In this document: in pieces, positions 28,013 to 36,808 of the stretch
Numbering within the stretch: the stretch's first letter is position 1
Layout: each line of letters starts with the position of its first letter
Assembly (NCBI RefSeq): GCF_023336735.1
Contig: NZ_JAMBAQ010000009.1
Coordinates: forward strand, 1-64,000
Reading direction: 5' to 3'
Source: Moraxella oculi
Lineage (GTDB): Bacteria; Pseudomonadota; Gammaproteobacteria; Pseudomonadales; Moraxellaceae
Length of the DNA: 64,000 nt
Notes under the pieces: model-generated
What the model was told of the DNA's origin: nothing
Seen by the model: the letters and a program-made list of their open reading frames with translations, nothing else
Databases searched by the model: none
Made by a program: the position numbers and the translations under genes

Positions 28013-28663
28013 TTATAATCCTAAGTGTTGTTTTTTTACAGCGTCATGTAAAATCTCTAAAATCGGCTCAAGCTGTGCCAATTTACGCTTATGGCTCACA
28101 GGATTTGCAATCAATCGTGATGACACTTGGCAAATCTCTTCTAATGGTTCTAGTCCATTGGCACGCAAAGTATTTCCCGTATCCACCACATCGACAATCA
28201 AATCCCCCAATCCCACCAGCGGTGCCAATTCCATAGAACCGTATAATTTAATGATGTCTACTTGCTCACCACGAGAGGCAAAATAATCCTTGGCAACCTT
28301 AGCGTATTTGGTGGCGATGCGTAGGCGTCGTTTTGGCAATACCGCTCCTTTAACACCAGCTGTCATCAATCGGCATTTGGCAATGTTTAAATCAAGCAAC
28401 TCATACACATCGCCATCGTACTCCATCAATACATCTTTACCAGAGATGCCAACATCCGCCGCACCATGTGCCACATAAGTCGGAACATCGGACGCACGCA
28501 GTAGTAAAAATCTCACAGCAGGACTACTGGTCTGAAAAATCAACTTGCGAGATTTATTCATATCCTCTAAAGGACGAATGCCCGCTCTATCAAACAAAGG
28601 CAGGGTTTCATCTAAAATTCGCCCTTTCGACAAGGCAATCGTCAATCCATCAAAGTTACTCAT
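28013..28663 (-). CDS. hisG: ATP phosphoribosyltransferase catalytic subunit, short form
   Basis: Commits PRPP and ATP to histidine synthesis. The 216-residue protein has [19 protein letters not shown], the [20 protein letters not shown] and [20 protein letters not shown] motifs of HisG, and ends without the C-terminal ACT-like regulatory domain of long HisG. The short form needs the HisZ subunit, which resembles histidyl-tRNA synthetase, for activity and feedback control; hisZ is not in this window. Start at the ATG 28663 (after GGTGGCGATG) gives [11 protein letters not shown]; the codon before is also ATG. It follows murA by 70 bases. Confidence 0.95.
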   Translation of the reverse strand: MSNFDGLTIALSKGRILDETLPLFDRAGIRPLEDMNKSRKLIFQTSSPAVRFLLLRASDVPTYVAHGAADVGISGKDVLMEYDGDVYELLDLNIAKCRLMTAGVKGAVLPKRRLRIATKYAKVAKDYFASRGEQVDIIKLYGSMELAPLVGLGDLIVDVVDTGNTLRANGLEPLEEICQVSSRLIANPVSHKRKLAQLEPILEILHDAVKKQHLGL

Positions 28664-28733
28664 CATCGCCACCGTTTATTCAGCCCACAAAATCTCATTA
28701 ACCAAAACGCACCGCTAAAAACGGTGCGCATCA

Positions 28734-29996
28734 TCAGCCTTTTAAGCGTTCAATGTTCACGCCCAATGCACGCAGTTTATTTTCCACATCATCGTAACCA
28801 CGGTCAATGTGATAAATGCGATCAATGATGCTCTCACCATCAGCACAAGCTGCCGCCATCACCAATGACATTGAAGCACGCAGGTCGGTTGCCATCACAG
28901 GAGCTGGGGTAAATGAATCCACACCCACAACGACTGCAGCATGGCCATCAACCTTAATATTCGCACCCAAACGCTGTAATTCTGGGACATGCATAAAGCG
29001 ATTTTCAAAAATATTTTCTATGATGGTGCTGGTACCTTGTGCTAAACAGCAAACAGCCATCAATTGGGCTTGCATGTCTGTTGGGAAGCCTGGATGCACT
29101 TGTGTGCGAATATCCACCGCCTTTGGACGGCCCTTCATGACAGCACGAATCCAATCATTCCCTGTCGTGATGATCGCCCCCATGGATTCAAACTTTTTTA
29201 GTACAGGATATAAAAACTCTGCTGAGGTATTCTTGGTTAGAACATCTCCCTCACTCATCAAGGCACCTGCTAGATATGATCCAGTCTCAATGCGGTCGGA
29301 GATGACCGTGTATTCACATCCGTGCAAATCATCAACGCCTTCAATGACCATCGTCGGCGTACCAATACCGTCAATCTTAGCGCCCATGGTGACAAGCATT
29401 TTTGCCAAATCAACGACTTCTGGCTCACAAGCACAGTTTTGTAAGCGAGTAACACCTTTGGCAAGTACGGCCGCCATGATGGCATTTTCAGTACCACCCA
29501 CAGTTACCATATCAAAGCTAAAATCACAACCAATCAGACGACCGCCTGCTGGTGCTTTTGCCTTGACATAGCCATTTTCTACCGTGATGGAAGCTCCCAT
29601 CGCCTCAAAGGCTTTTAGATGCTGATCCACAGGGCGAGAACCGATTGAGCAGCCACCTGGTAAAGACACCTCCGCTTCACCAAAGCGTGCCAATAAAGGT
29701 CCTAATACCAAGATTGATGCACGCATGGTGCGTACCAGCTCATAGGGTGCATAGTAGTCTGTCACACAGCGTGCGTCTGCTACGACAGTATTGCCCTGCT
29801 TAGCGATTGCCACACCTGTACCTGCAATGAGCTTGATGAGCGTTTCTGTGTCCTTTAAGGTAGGAACATTATGTAAGACAGATTCGCCATTAGGCAGTAT
29901 CATCGCTGCCAATAGTGGCAAGGCGGCATTTTTAGAACCAGAGATGGTAACCTCGCCTGCAATGCGGCTCTTGCCTGTGATCTTAAATTTATCCAT
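28734..29996 (-). CDS. murA: UDP-N-acetylglucosamine 1-carboxyvinyltransferase
   Basis: MurA transfers enolpyruvate from PEP to UDP-GlcNAc, the first committed step of peptidoglycan synthesis and the target of fosfomycin. The 420-residue protein starts [20 protein letters not shown] and carries the substrate-binding [13 protein letters not shown] loop. The fosfomycin-reactive cysteine is present at residue 116 in [27 protein letters not shown] precedes the ATG at 29996; six in-frame upstream codons are rejected. ibaG lies 17 bases upstream, a widely conserved pairing, and hisG follows, so murA is probably in one transcript with both. Confidence 0.97.
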   Translation of the reverse strand: MDKFKITGKSRIAGEVTISGSKNAALPLLAAMILPNGESVLHNVPTLKDTETLIKLIAGTGVAIAKQGNTVVADARCVTDYYAPYELVRTMRASILVLGPLLARFGEAEVSLPGGCSIGSRPVDQHLKAFEAMGASITVENGYVKAKAPAGGRLIGCDFSFDMVTVGGTENAIMAAVLAKGVTRLQNCACEPEVVDLAKMLVTMGAKIDGIGTPTMVIEGVDDLHGCEYTVISDRIETGSYLAGALMSEGDVLTKNTSAEFLYPVLKKFESMGAIITTGNDWIRAVMKGRPKAVDIRTQVHPGFPTDMQAQLMAVCCLAQGTSTIIENIFENRFMHVPELQRLGANIKVDGHAAVVVGVDSFTPAPVMATDLRASMSLVMAAACADGESIIDRIYHIDRGYDDVENKLRALGVNIERLKG

Positions 29997-30013
29997 AGCA
30001 CTTCCTTGCCTCA

Positions 30014-30256
30014 TTAGTTTTGTTTGACCTGGTATTCATCAGGAGTCAGTGCATGAATGGTTAGGGCATGCATCGCACCACTTTGAATGTGCGGATTGAC
30101 GATGGCATACACAGCCTGCTGACGCTGCACCAATCGCTTGCCCTCAAAACCCGCATCAACAATCAATACCTCAAATTTATTGCCCTGATTTGCCGCTTGG
30201 ATTTCGGCTTTTGGGAAGTGTGGTTGTAACAATTCAATCAAATCATCAGCATTCAT
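30014..30256 (-). CDS. ibaG: BolA family protein IbaG
   Basis: IbaG is a small BolA-type protein that works with monothiol glutaredoxins in iron-sulfur trafficking and acid stress. The 80-residue protein [20 protein letters not shown] has the helix-turn-strand order of the family and the [20 protein letters not shown] stretch, followed by [15 protein letters not shown], where the histidines match the cluster-binding region of BolA proteins. It starts at the ATG after GGAAAAACTC; the upstream TTG is rejected. Position directly before murA is the usual one for ibaG. Confidence 0.92.
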   Translation of the reverse strand: MNADDLIELLQPHFPKAEIQAANQGNKFEVLIVDAGFEGKRLVQRQQAVYAIVNPHIQSGAMHALTIHALTPDEYQVKQN

Positions 30257-30303
30257 GAGTTTTTCCAAAAAAATATTAACAGTTCATCGCTTAAAAACAC
30301 GCT

Positions 30304-30312
30304 ATTATAGCA
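30304..30312 (-). promoter_or_regulatory. Extended -10 promoter for ibaG-murA-his
   Basis: TGCTATAAT reads toward ibaG, about 48 bases before its start, in the 126-base spacer from dolP. The -10 hexamer is a perfect consensus. Confidence 0.55.
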
Positions 30313-30382
30313 AAACTTAAGTCTTTAAAGTTAGCTTTGTTGCGTTTTTCTTTTGTGAGGTCATAAGCTTAATCAGTCAAAA

Positions 30383-31189
30383 CTAAGGAGTATTCGTTCC
30401 TTGATACAGCTGCACATAACCACTTGTGCTTTTACCCATACCTACTGGCGTATAGACAGGCTCAATATTTGCTGGAGCATTGGTGGTGGCATTTGGTACA
30501 TAGATTTCTTGCAAGGCATAAGGTTTGGCTTGATACACCCCACCCCCATCAATCACACCATTACTTGAGCTAGGCTGCGTTGGGTTAGGATGAATCTTAG
30601 CACCCACAGAAACATCGTCATTCACCAAAGTCGTTAAAGTAACCGCTGATGCCATGCCTGCGGTATGCTGTATGGCATCTAAAACATATCCTTGTTGGAT
30701 TGGAGTCATATGACCCATCACATATGCCGTACGATCACGCACAACGATTTTGTATTGAGATGCCTTGATGCCTTGCTGTGCCATCAAGCGAGCATTGATC
30801 TTTGATTTTAGGTAGTTTTCATGCACGGTATGACTTTGGCTTTTTGGCGTTTGGGCAATTGTCAGATAATTATAGACCGCCGTCACATCTTTCATGGATT
30901 TTACCATTGCCTCAATGTCGGTCTTGACCGTCTCATTAGGCACCTCGCCTGTCAGCAACACCTCGCGATGAAAGCTGTCAATGGCGATACGCACGGTATT
31001 TTCATTCACACCAGCAATGTATGATAACTGCTTGCGCGCTGTAAATTCAATGCTTTCGTCGCTGATACGCTCAGGCAAGCTACGCCCCATGTCAGCAAAA
31101 TCAACACTTTGAGCAGTGTTACCAAGTGTACCGCACGCCGTCAGCGTCATTAGCACACCAAGCATGGCAGCCGATGCCAGTTGTTTCAT
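30383..31189 (-). CDS. dolP: Dual-BON-domain outer-membrane lipoprotein, DolP-like
   Basis: DolP (YraP) supports outer-membrane integrity and the BAM complex at division sites. The 268-residue protein has a lipoprotein signal ending in LTLTACGTLGN, the cysteine at residue 19 being the lipidation site. Two BON domains follow: about residues 50-115 (VNENTVRIAIDSFHREVLLT) and 130-200 (YKIVVRDRTAYVMGHMTPIQ). The C-terminal 70 residues are Pro/Asn/Thr/Gly-rich and have no counterpart in the 191-residue E. coli protein. The ATG at 31189 follows AAGGGTG; the in-frame GTG upstream is rejected. yraN upstream gives the same yraN-dolP order as E. coli, without diaA between. Confidence 0.85.
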   Translation of the reverse strand: MKQLASAAMLGVLMTLTACGTLGNTAQSVDFADMGRSLPERISDESIEFTARKQLSYIAGVNENTVRIAIDSFHREVLLTGEVPNETVKTDIEAMVKSMKDVTAVYNYLTIAQTPKSQSHTVHENYLKSKINARLMAQQGIKASQYKIVVRDRTAYVMGHMTPIQQGYVLDAIQHTAGMASAVTLTTLVNDDVSVGAKIHPNPTQPSSSNGVIDGGGVYQAKPYALQEIYVPNATTNAPANIEPVYTPVGMGKSTSGYVQLYQGTNTP

Positions 31190-31260
31190 GATATTCACCC
31201 TTTGTAGTCATTATTAAATTTCAAGGCAGGCATGCTCATGACACATGAATACCAACGCAT

Positions 31261-31665
31261 TCACTCCGCCAAAAATGCCGACTTAATCCACTCACCAGTA
31301 GCACGCTCACCAAATTCATCAAAGACAATCACATCAAAACGACAATCATACCCAGCAAAAGATTCATGATGCTGCAAAAAATACCCTGCCGCTTGAATGA
31401 TTTTTCTTTGCTTGGCAATGGTGATGCTCTGTACTGAACTGACAAATGGTTGATGGCGATGTCTTCTGGCACGCACTTCAACAAAAATAATCGTCCGCAC
31501 CATTTGACCGAATCGGTTGGCTTTGCATTCTTGGGCAATGATGTCGATTTCACCCAGCTTTGACGCATGATAGTTACGAGTGATGATGTCAAGACCGCCT
31601 GCTTGTAGCATTTGGCAAGCACGATTTTCATAAGCATCGCCAATGCGTCTTGTGTTTTGACGCAT
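31261..31665 (-). CDS. yraN: UPF0102 family protein YraN
   Basis: A small protein with a predicted endonuclease-like fold and no settled function. The 134-residue sequence has the family hallmarks GDAYENRACQMLQAGGLDII, RNYHASKLGEIDIIAQE (the conserved Gly-Glu-Ile-Asp-Ile core) and FVEVRARRH, followed by RFDVIVF. The start codon shares one base with the stop of the RDD protein gene, so the two are translationally coupled. It lies 71 bases before dolP. Confidence 0.9.
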   Translation of the reverse strand: MRQNTRRIGDAYENRACQMLQAGGLDIITRNYHASKLGEIDIIAQECKANRFGQMVRTIIFVEVRARRHRHQPFVSSVQSITIAKQRKIIQAAGYFLQHHESFAGYDCRFDVIVFDEFGERATGEWIKSAFLAE

Positions 31666-32123
31666 CAGCGTTCACGCACAACCACGGTCTTGGCAATCTT
31701 ATCATGCCAACCTTGCTTTTTCTTATCAATACCCACCCAAATATAGCCCAAGAACAGTACAAATGCCGATACGAAATAACCAAAATAGCGCAAAATTGCT
31801 TGTGCTGGCGTCAAGCGATTGCCCGTATTGGCGTCCAATACTTTAAGACCAAGCAACATTTTTCCAGGAGTTGCGTCTTTTTTTAGCCAAAAAACCACAG
31901 AAAGTATGGCTGGTAATACTGTTGACAAAATCACATCAAACCCACCAGCAAATGGCTGTGGATTACTAAAATAAGCATTGCCATAAATCAAATAAAGCAG
32001 TGGCAAACTGATCAACGCCCATAATATGGCATCAATAATATTTGCCACAAGCCGCAACCAAAAACCCGCATATTCATAAGTGATGGCGTTATGAGCTGGA
32101 TGATTTGAATCGTGTATATTCAT
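31665..32123 (-). CDS. RDD family membrane protein
   Basis: A 152-residue inner-membrane protein of the RDD family; some members are linked to ion transport but the general role is unknown. Three or four membrane segments are visible: residues about 21-46 (FWLRLVANIIDAILWALISL), 66-80 (ILSTVLPAILSVVFW) and 113-130 (YFGYFVSAFVLFLGYIWV). The Arg and Asp of the RDD motif are R24 and D31 in RLVANIID, and the conserved KKDATPGKMLLGLKVLD block follows. AGGAAGTAGAC precedes the ATG. Its stop overlaps the start of yraN. Confidence 0.88.
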   Translation of the reverse strand: MNIHDSNHPAHNAITYEYAGFWLRLVANIIDAILWALISLPLLYLIYGNAYFSNPQPFAGGFDVILSTVLPAILSVVFWLKKDATPGKMLLGLKVLDANTGNRLTPAQAILRYFGYFVSAFVLFLGYIWVGIDKKKQGWHDKIAKTVVVRER

Positions 32124-32232
32124 GTCTACTTCCTAAGTAATAAAATAAGCCTTAGCATAACAAAGTTTTTAAATTTCCGCCATTTTTTTACATCAATTTT
32201 GCCTCAATTTGGAGATTTTTTTGATTTTTATC

Positions 32233-32238
32233 TATAAT
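32233..32238 (+). promoter_or_regulatory. Possible -10 box for rlmH
   Basis: A consensus TATAAT lies 29 bases before the rlmH start. The best -35 (TTGGAG, 18-base spacing) matches at only three positions, so the assignment is weak. Confidence 0.4.
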
Positions 32239-32267
32239 AAGTAAAATCTTTAAACCGAGCGTGTTGT

Positions 32268-32750
32268 ATGAAATTACGAATTTTAAGCGTTGGTCATAAA
32301 ATGCCCACATGGGTACACTCTGGTGTTGATGAATATCTAAAACGCATCAACCCCATGATGAGCACTCAAATCATCGAACTCCCCCCTGCCAAACGCAGTA
32401 AAAACCCTTCGCCTGCTGAAATCGACAAATACAAACAACAAGAAGGAAGAACCATCTTAACCTCCCGACAACCAAGAGAGCGTCTTTGGGTTTTGGAAGT
32501 CAAAGGCAAGATGATCTCAACCGAGATTCTGGCCGACAGACTCAATGCAGTCATGGCAGAAGGAGTGGACATTGCCTTAGTGATTGGCGGTGCTGATGGT
32601 GTGTCGGCAGAGGTGTTGGCAGCAGCTGATTTTAAGTGGTCCTTATCCGACTTAACCCTCCCCCACCCCTTGGTGCGTGTGATTTTGGTAGAACAGCTGT
32701 ATCGTGCAATGAGCATCATCAACAACCACCCCTACCATCGTGGTGGTTAA
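32268..32750 (+). CDS. rlmH: 23S rRNA (pseudouridine1915-N3)-methyltransferase
   Basis: RlmH is a small SPOUT methyltransferase acting on pseudouridine 1915 in helix 69 of 23S rRNA on the 70S ribosome. The 160-residue protein begins MKLRILSVGHKMPTWVHSGV and has the SAM-binding trefoil-knot signatures LVIGGADGVSAEVLAAAD and SLSDLTLPHPLVRVILVEQLYRA, ending in the family C-terminus NNHPYHRGG. The family hallmark is a near-invariant YHR at the end, present here. It stands alone, convergent with the MFS gene. rsfS, its frequent neighbour, is not here. Confidence 0.97.
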   Translation: MKLRILSVGHKMPTWVHSGVDEYLKRINPMMSTQIIELPPAKRSKNPSPAEIDKYKQQEGRTILTSRQPRERLWVLEVKGKMISTEILADRLNAVMAEGVDIALVIGGADGVSAEVLAAADFKWSLSDLTLPHPLVRVILVEQLYRAMSIINNHPYHRGG

Positions 32751-32786
32751 CATCTCTTGATTGCCAGCCTGCAAACGACCGTCAAA

Positions 32787-34019
32787 TCAATCAATATCGG
32801 ACAGTCGAATATTTTTATCAAGTTGACAAATGAGATAAGCACCAATGGCAGTCAAGACGAATGTTGTGATGCCAAGCTTTGTTACTGGATCAGCATCAAA
32901 AAAGCTAAGCAACAGACCGCCAAAAATTCCTACCGAAAACTGCATGGCACCTTGCATTGCAGACGCCATGCCTGCACGCTTTTTTTGAAAGGCAAGCGCG
33001 ATAGCAGTGGCATTCGGTTGGGTAAAACCAAGTCCTGCAATGCAACAAAAGATGGCGACAGACACCAACATAAAGTTTGCTTGACCTCCAAAGACACTCC
33101 CCAGCACCAAAAGGCATGTCGCTGAAAAGACTTGCAGGAAAGCCCCAAAACGCAAGAGTGTTATCAATGGGATTTTTTTAAGTAGCCATTGATTAACTTG
33201 GGTTAAAGCAACAAAACCAAAAGCATTGATTCCAAATGCAATAGCAAACTCCTTTTCTAAAAGACCGTAATTCTCCATGAACAACACACTAGAAATTGAT
33301 AAATAAATAAAAAAAGCCCCCTGTAATAACCCAGCCGCCATCGCAGGAATGACGAAAGTTTTGTCTTTGAGCAAGTCAAGATAGCCAACCAAAGTCTCAC
33401 GCATGGGGCGTGTGTTGCGATTGGCTGGTAGAAGTGTTTCTTTTAAAAAGAATTTGGTCAAGATGATGATGAACACTCCATATGCCGCCAAAAACCAAAA
33501 CAGAGCATGCCAGTCAGCTGCTTGCAAAATCACAGTTCCCAATGTCGGAGCTAAAATGGGTGCAACGCCCATCACCAATACCATCAAGCTAAATGCTCGT
33601 GCCGACTGAATGGGATCTAAGACATCACGCACAGATGCCCTAGCTACCACACTTGTTACACACGCACCCACAGCTTGCATGGTGCGAGCAGCAAACAAAA
33701 TCCATTCATTTTTTGTCATGGCACAAATCACAGATGCTATAATGAAAATCACCATGCCAATATACATGGGTTTAACACGGCCGATCCTATCAGAAAACGG
33801 ACCATAAAATAACTGCCCAAACACAAGCCCAATAAAATAAGCAGGCACAGAACGAGCCAAACTGGTAGTACTCACCCCAAAATCCTCTGCCATGGTCGGC
33901 AAGGCAGGTAAATACATGTCAATGGCAAGTGGCCCTATGGCAATCATCACACCCAAGATAAGCACCCACAGTGCTGGAAATGGTTTTTGTTGCATGGCTT
34001 GATTTTGATTGGTATTCAT
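32787..34019 (-). CDS. Drug efflux MFS transporter, Bcr/CflA family
   Basis: A proton-coupled inner-membrane exporter. Twelve membrane segments fit the 410-residue protein; motifs include IGPLAIDMYLPALPTMAEDF in the first segment, typical of Bcr/CflA, and the loop motif FYGPFSDRIGRVKPMYIGM (motif A). ALQPNATAI-like FTQPNATAIALAFQKKRAG in segment 10-11 is also typical. The start is uncertain: ATG at 34070 would add 17 residues but overlaps a likely TGCTACAAT promoter element, so ATG 34019 (MNTNQNQAMQQ) is preferred. Substrate cannot be told; bicyclomycin, chloramphenicol or sulfonamide are known for the family. Confidence 0.88.
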   Translation of the reverse strand: MNTNQNQAMQQKPFPALWVLILGVMIAIGPLAIDMYLPALPTMAEDFGVSTTSLARSVPAYFIGLVFGQLFYGPFSDRIGRVKPMYIGMVIFIIASVICAMTKNEWILFAARTMQAVGACVTSVVARASVRDVLDPIQSARAFSLMVLVMGVAPILAPTLGTVILQAADWHALFWFLAAYGVFIIILTKFFLKETLLPANRNTRPMRETLVGYLDLLKDKTFVIPAMAAGLLQGAFFIYLSISSVLFMENYGLLEKEFAIAFGINAFGFVALTQVNQWLLKKIPLITLLRFGAFLQVFSATCLLVLGSVFGGQANFMLVSVAIFCCIAGLGFTQPNATAIALAFQKKRAGMASAMQGAMQFSVGIFGGLLLSFFDADPVTKLGITTFVLTAIGAYLICQLDKNIRLSDID

Positions 34020-34106
34020 ATCATTCACATCACTTGTTGATGGGTTTATGCTTTGATATTGGGCAATCATTGTAGCACACCCATCAGCCTTCTGCGACAA
34101 CAATGC

Positions 34107-34134
34107 AAAAAAACCCACGACAATCGTGGGTTTT
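34107..34134 (-). terminator. Terminator after mraY
   Basis: AAACCCACGA and TCGTGGGTTT form a 10-bp stem with a 3-base loop; on the minus strand seven Ts follow. It ends the division cluster 15 bases past mraY. Confidence 0.92.
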
Positions 34135-34148
34135 ATAGATGGATGGTC

Positions 34149-35246
34149 TTATCGCAATTTTAAAGTCATCAAGCCTAGCACCACCAAAATGATACAGACA
34201 ATATAAAACCTTGCAACGACCTTGGTTTCTTTTAGACCCATTTCCTCGTAGTGATGATGTAAAGGTGCCATCAAAAAAATGCGTTTTTTGCGAATCTTAT
34301 AACTACCCACCTGTAAAATCACCGACACCGCCTCTGCCACAAACACCCCGGCCATGATGACGAACGCCAGCTCTTGGCGTGTCATTACCGCCATCGTACC
34401 GAGCATGCCACCCAAGCTTAACGCCCCAACATCACCCATGAACACATCAGCAGGTGCGGCGTTATACCAAAGAAAGCCCAGTCCTGCACCAACAATTGAT
34501 GCACAAACAATGATGACCTCAGCATTGTATGCAATATAAGGCACATGCATGTATGCCGCATAATTGGCCGAGCCTGAAATATACGCAAACACACCCAACC
34601 CGGCCGCCACCAGCACCACTGGCAAAATCACCAAGCCATCTAAGCCATCGGTTAGGTTCACCGCATTAGAAGTGCCATTGATTGTAAAATAAGTCAAGAT
34701 GATGAAGCCTAATCCAAGAGGAATTGCCGAAAGAGGAATCACCAGATCCTTAAATAACGGCACCAGCAAATCTTGCATTGCAGCAGCCGTGGTGGTGTCT
34801 TGTTGTATGGCGATGTAATACAGTGAACCACCTGCAAATAGCGAACCAACCGACAACCAAAAATACTTTTTGCGAGCAATCAAGCCTTGTGGGTTTTTAT
34901 GCTTGATTTTTAGCCAGTCATCTGCCCAGCCTACCGCCCCAAAAATCACCATCACCACCATCAAAATCCACACATAAGGATTTGATAAATCTGCCCAAGC
35001 CAAGGTTGAGATGCCAATGGCCACCAAAATCAGCACACCTCCCATTGTGGGCGTTCCTTGTTTGATTAAGTGGGTTTTTGGACCGTCATCACGCACTGCC
35101 TGCCCGTATTTTAAGGTGCGTAAATAATTGATGACTGGTTTGCCAGCCACAATGACAATTAACAGCGATGTGATGACCGCAAGTAAGGCACGCAATGTCA
35201 AAGATGATATGGCAATATCGCTGTGCTGAAATAACCAATAAAGCAT
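34149..35246 (-). CDS. mraY: Phospho-N-acetylmuramoyl-pentapeptide transferase
   Basis: MraY attaches phospho-MurNAc-pentapeptide to undecaprenyl phosphate, forming lipid I, in the inner membrane. The 365-residue protein has ten membrane segments and the catalytic motifs [20 protein letters not shown] (the Asp pair), [16 protein letters not shown] and [12 protein letters not shown], plus the histidine-rich [15 protein letters not shown] loop. It is the last gene of the cluster and is followed by a terminator. The 52-base spacer from murF carries no clear promoter. Confidence 0.97.
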   Translation of the reverse strand: MLYWLFQHSDIAISSLTLRALLAVITSLLIVIVAGKPVINYLRTLKYGQAVRDDGPKTHLIKQGTPTMGGVLILVAIGISTLAWADLSNPYVWILMVVMVIFGAVGWADDWLKIKHKNPQGLIARKKYFWLSVGSLFAGGSLYYIAIQQDTTTAAAMQDLLVPLFKDLVIPLSAIPLGLGFIILTYFTINGTSNAVNLTDGLDGLVILPVVLVAAGLGVFAYISGSANYAAYMHVPYIAYNAEVIIVCASIVGAGLGFLWYNAAPADVFMGDVGALSLGGMLGTMAVMTRQELAFVIMAGVFVAEAVSVILQVGSYKIRKKRIFLMAPLHHHYEEMGLKETKVVARFYIVCIILVVLGLMTLKLR

Positions 35247-35298
35247 GATTTAACCCTTCTGGCAGTGACTGCCATTTTTTATCTAACAATTCATGAAG

Positions 35299-36771
35299 TT
35301 AAGCATTCATCAAGGCGTCGATGAGCGATTCCATCTTCATACCACGAGAACCCTTAAATAACACGGTAGCAGCACCACTGTCCAAGCGTGCATTTAACGC
35401 ACCAAGCAAAGAATCTTTGTCCGAAAAATGTGTCGCAATGGGGCGAATTTCATTGACTCCACGCACCGTGTGTAGCATGTGCCGACCTAGCCCAAAAATC
35501 TCATCAATATGCAGCTGTGCCAAGTTCAATCCCAAACGATGATGCTCATCATCTGCCGCCTCACCCAGCTCAAAAATATCTCCCAGTACTAAAATTTTAG
35601 TCGTCTCTTCTTGTTCTAATACTTTGGCAGCGGCCAGCATGGAGGTCGGATTGGCGTTATAGGTATCATCAATGAATGTATGCTGACCAAATGCCACACG
35701 AGTCAACCTACCCTTGGGCGGATTTGCCGATTCTAGACCCTTTACAATCAGCTCAAGAGGAACGCCCAACGCATAAGCACATGCCGCCGCCGCCTGAGCA
35801 TTGACCACATTATGCATGCCCATGAATGGCAAATGCACTGGCAGACTTTCAATCTCATCAACATGCAAGTTGGTATTTAGCGTAAAGTTGGTGTATGTAT
35901 TCGCCACATCAACATCATCTGCGAACAAATCACCCATCATTAATACCGAGTCCACACCCTGCTTGCACAGCATTGCTGTATCATCATCAGATAAAGATGC
36001 TTGAGATAACGGCACACTTCGCTCACCAAAACTTAAAATACGACTGGTGAATTGACTTGCCGACTCATTTAAAAACTCAAAAAATTCATCGTCAAATGGC
36101 ACGACCGCAACGCCATCACTGCTTAATGATGAGTAAATTTCAGCCTTTGCACGAGCAATGTTGGCACGACCACCAAACTCACCCAAATGTGCCGTACCAA
36201 TGTTTAACACACAGGCCACATCAGGGCGCACCAAAGCACTGGTATGGGCAATCTCCCCCACATGATTCGCCCCAAGCTCCATCACCGCAAATCGATGTTC
36301 ATCTGTCAAATCAAGCAGCATCATCGGCACGCCAAGATCATTGTTGAGATTGCCCCGAGTAATCAAAGTCGGTGCCATTTGCCCAAGAATGCTGCCAAGC
36401 ATCTCTTTGGTCGTGGTTTTACCAGCCGATCCTGTCAGGGCAACAACCGTCAAATCAGGGTGATCATCACGGCGGTATTGACCAAGCATTCCTAGTGCTT
36501 TTTTGGTATCTCCAACAACAAGCTGTGGCAAATTGCTTGCCACCACCTGATTGACAATCGCCAGTACCGCTCCTTGCTCAAAGGCTTGGTTGACAAAATC
36601 ATGCCCATCAAAGTTCTCGCCATGAATTGCCAAAAAAATATCGCCTTCATTGATGGTGCGAGTATCTGTCGTGATTTTGGTGGACTGACCAGAAAAATCT
36701 CCATGCCAAGCACCACAAGTGGCGGCTTGTAAATTTTGCTTATGCCAAACATATCGGTGATTTGTTGTCAT
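35299..36771 (-). CDS. murF: UDP-N-acetylmuramoyl-tripeptide--D-alanyl-D-alanine ligase
   Basis: MurF adds D-Ala-D-Ala to the peptidoglycan precursor. The protein (490 residues from the chosen start) has the Mur-ligase ATP loop ALTGSAGKTTTKEMLGSIL, the NNDLGVPMMLL and ELGANHVGEI motifs, NAQAAAACAYALGVPLE in the central domain and DDTYNANPTSMLAA and LGDIFELGE in the C-terminal domain. Start choice is not firm: ATG at 36771 after AAGAGTAAAGAC, or ATG at 36786; an in-frame TTG that overlaps the end of murE is rejected. It follows murE by 37 bases and precedes mraY. Confidence 0.95.
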   Translation of the reverse strand: MTTNHRYVWHKQNLQAATCGAWHGDFSGQSTKITTDTRTINEGDIFLAIHGENFDGHDFVNQAFEQGAVLAIVNQVVASNLPQLVVGDTKKALGMLGQYRRDDHPDLTVVALTGSAGKTTTKEMLGSILGQMAPTLITRGNLNNDLGVPMMLLDLTDEHRFAVMELGANHVGEIAHTSALVRPDVACVLNIGTAHLGEFGGRANIARAKAEIYSSLSSDGVAVVPFDDEFFEFLNESASQFTSRILSFGERSVPLSQASLSDDDTAMLCKQGVDSVLMMGDLFADDVDVANTYTNFTLNTNLHVDEIESLPVHLPFMGMHNVVNAQAAAACAYALGVPLELIVKGLESANPPKGRLTRVAFGQHTFIDDTYNANPTSMLAAAKVLEQEETTKILVLGDIFELGEAADDEHHRLGLNLAQLHIDEIFGLGRHMLHTVRGVNEIRPIATHFSDKDSLLGALNARLDSGAATVLFKGSRGMKMESLIDALMNA

Positions 36772-36808
36772 GTCTTTACTCTTCATTCTCGTTCGTGTTA
36801 ATGAATGT

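Noticed and set aside
28816-29571. A 251-codon frame on the plus strand
   Set aside because: It lies wholly opposite murA and mirrors its codon pattern; no ribosome-binding site.
32787-34019. Reading the MFS gene as a start at 34118 with a longer N-terminus
   Set aside because: The extra codons run over the likely promoter element TGCTACAAT and overlap the mraY terminator, and the family begins near the first membrane segment.
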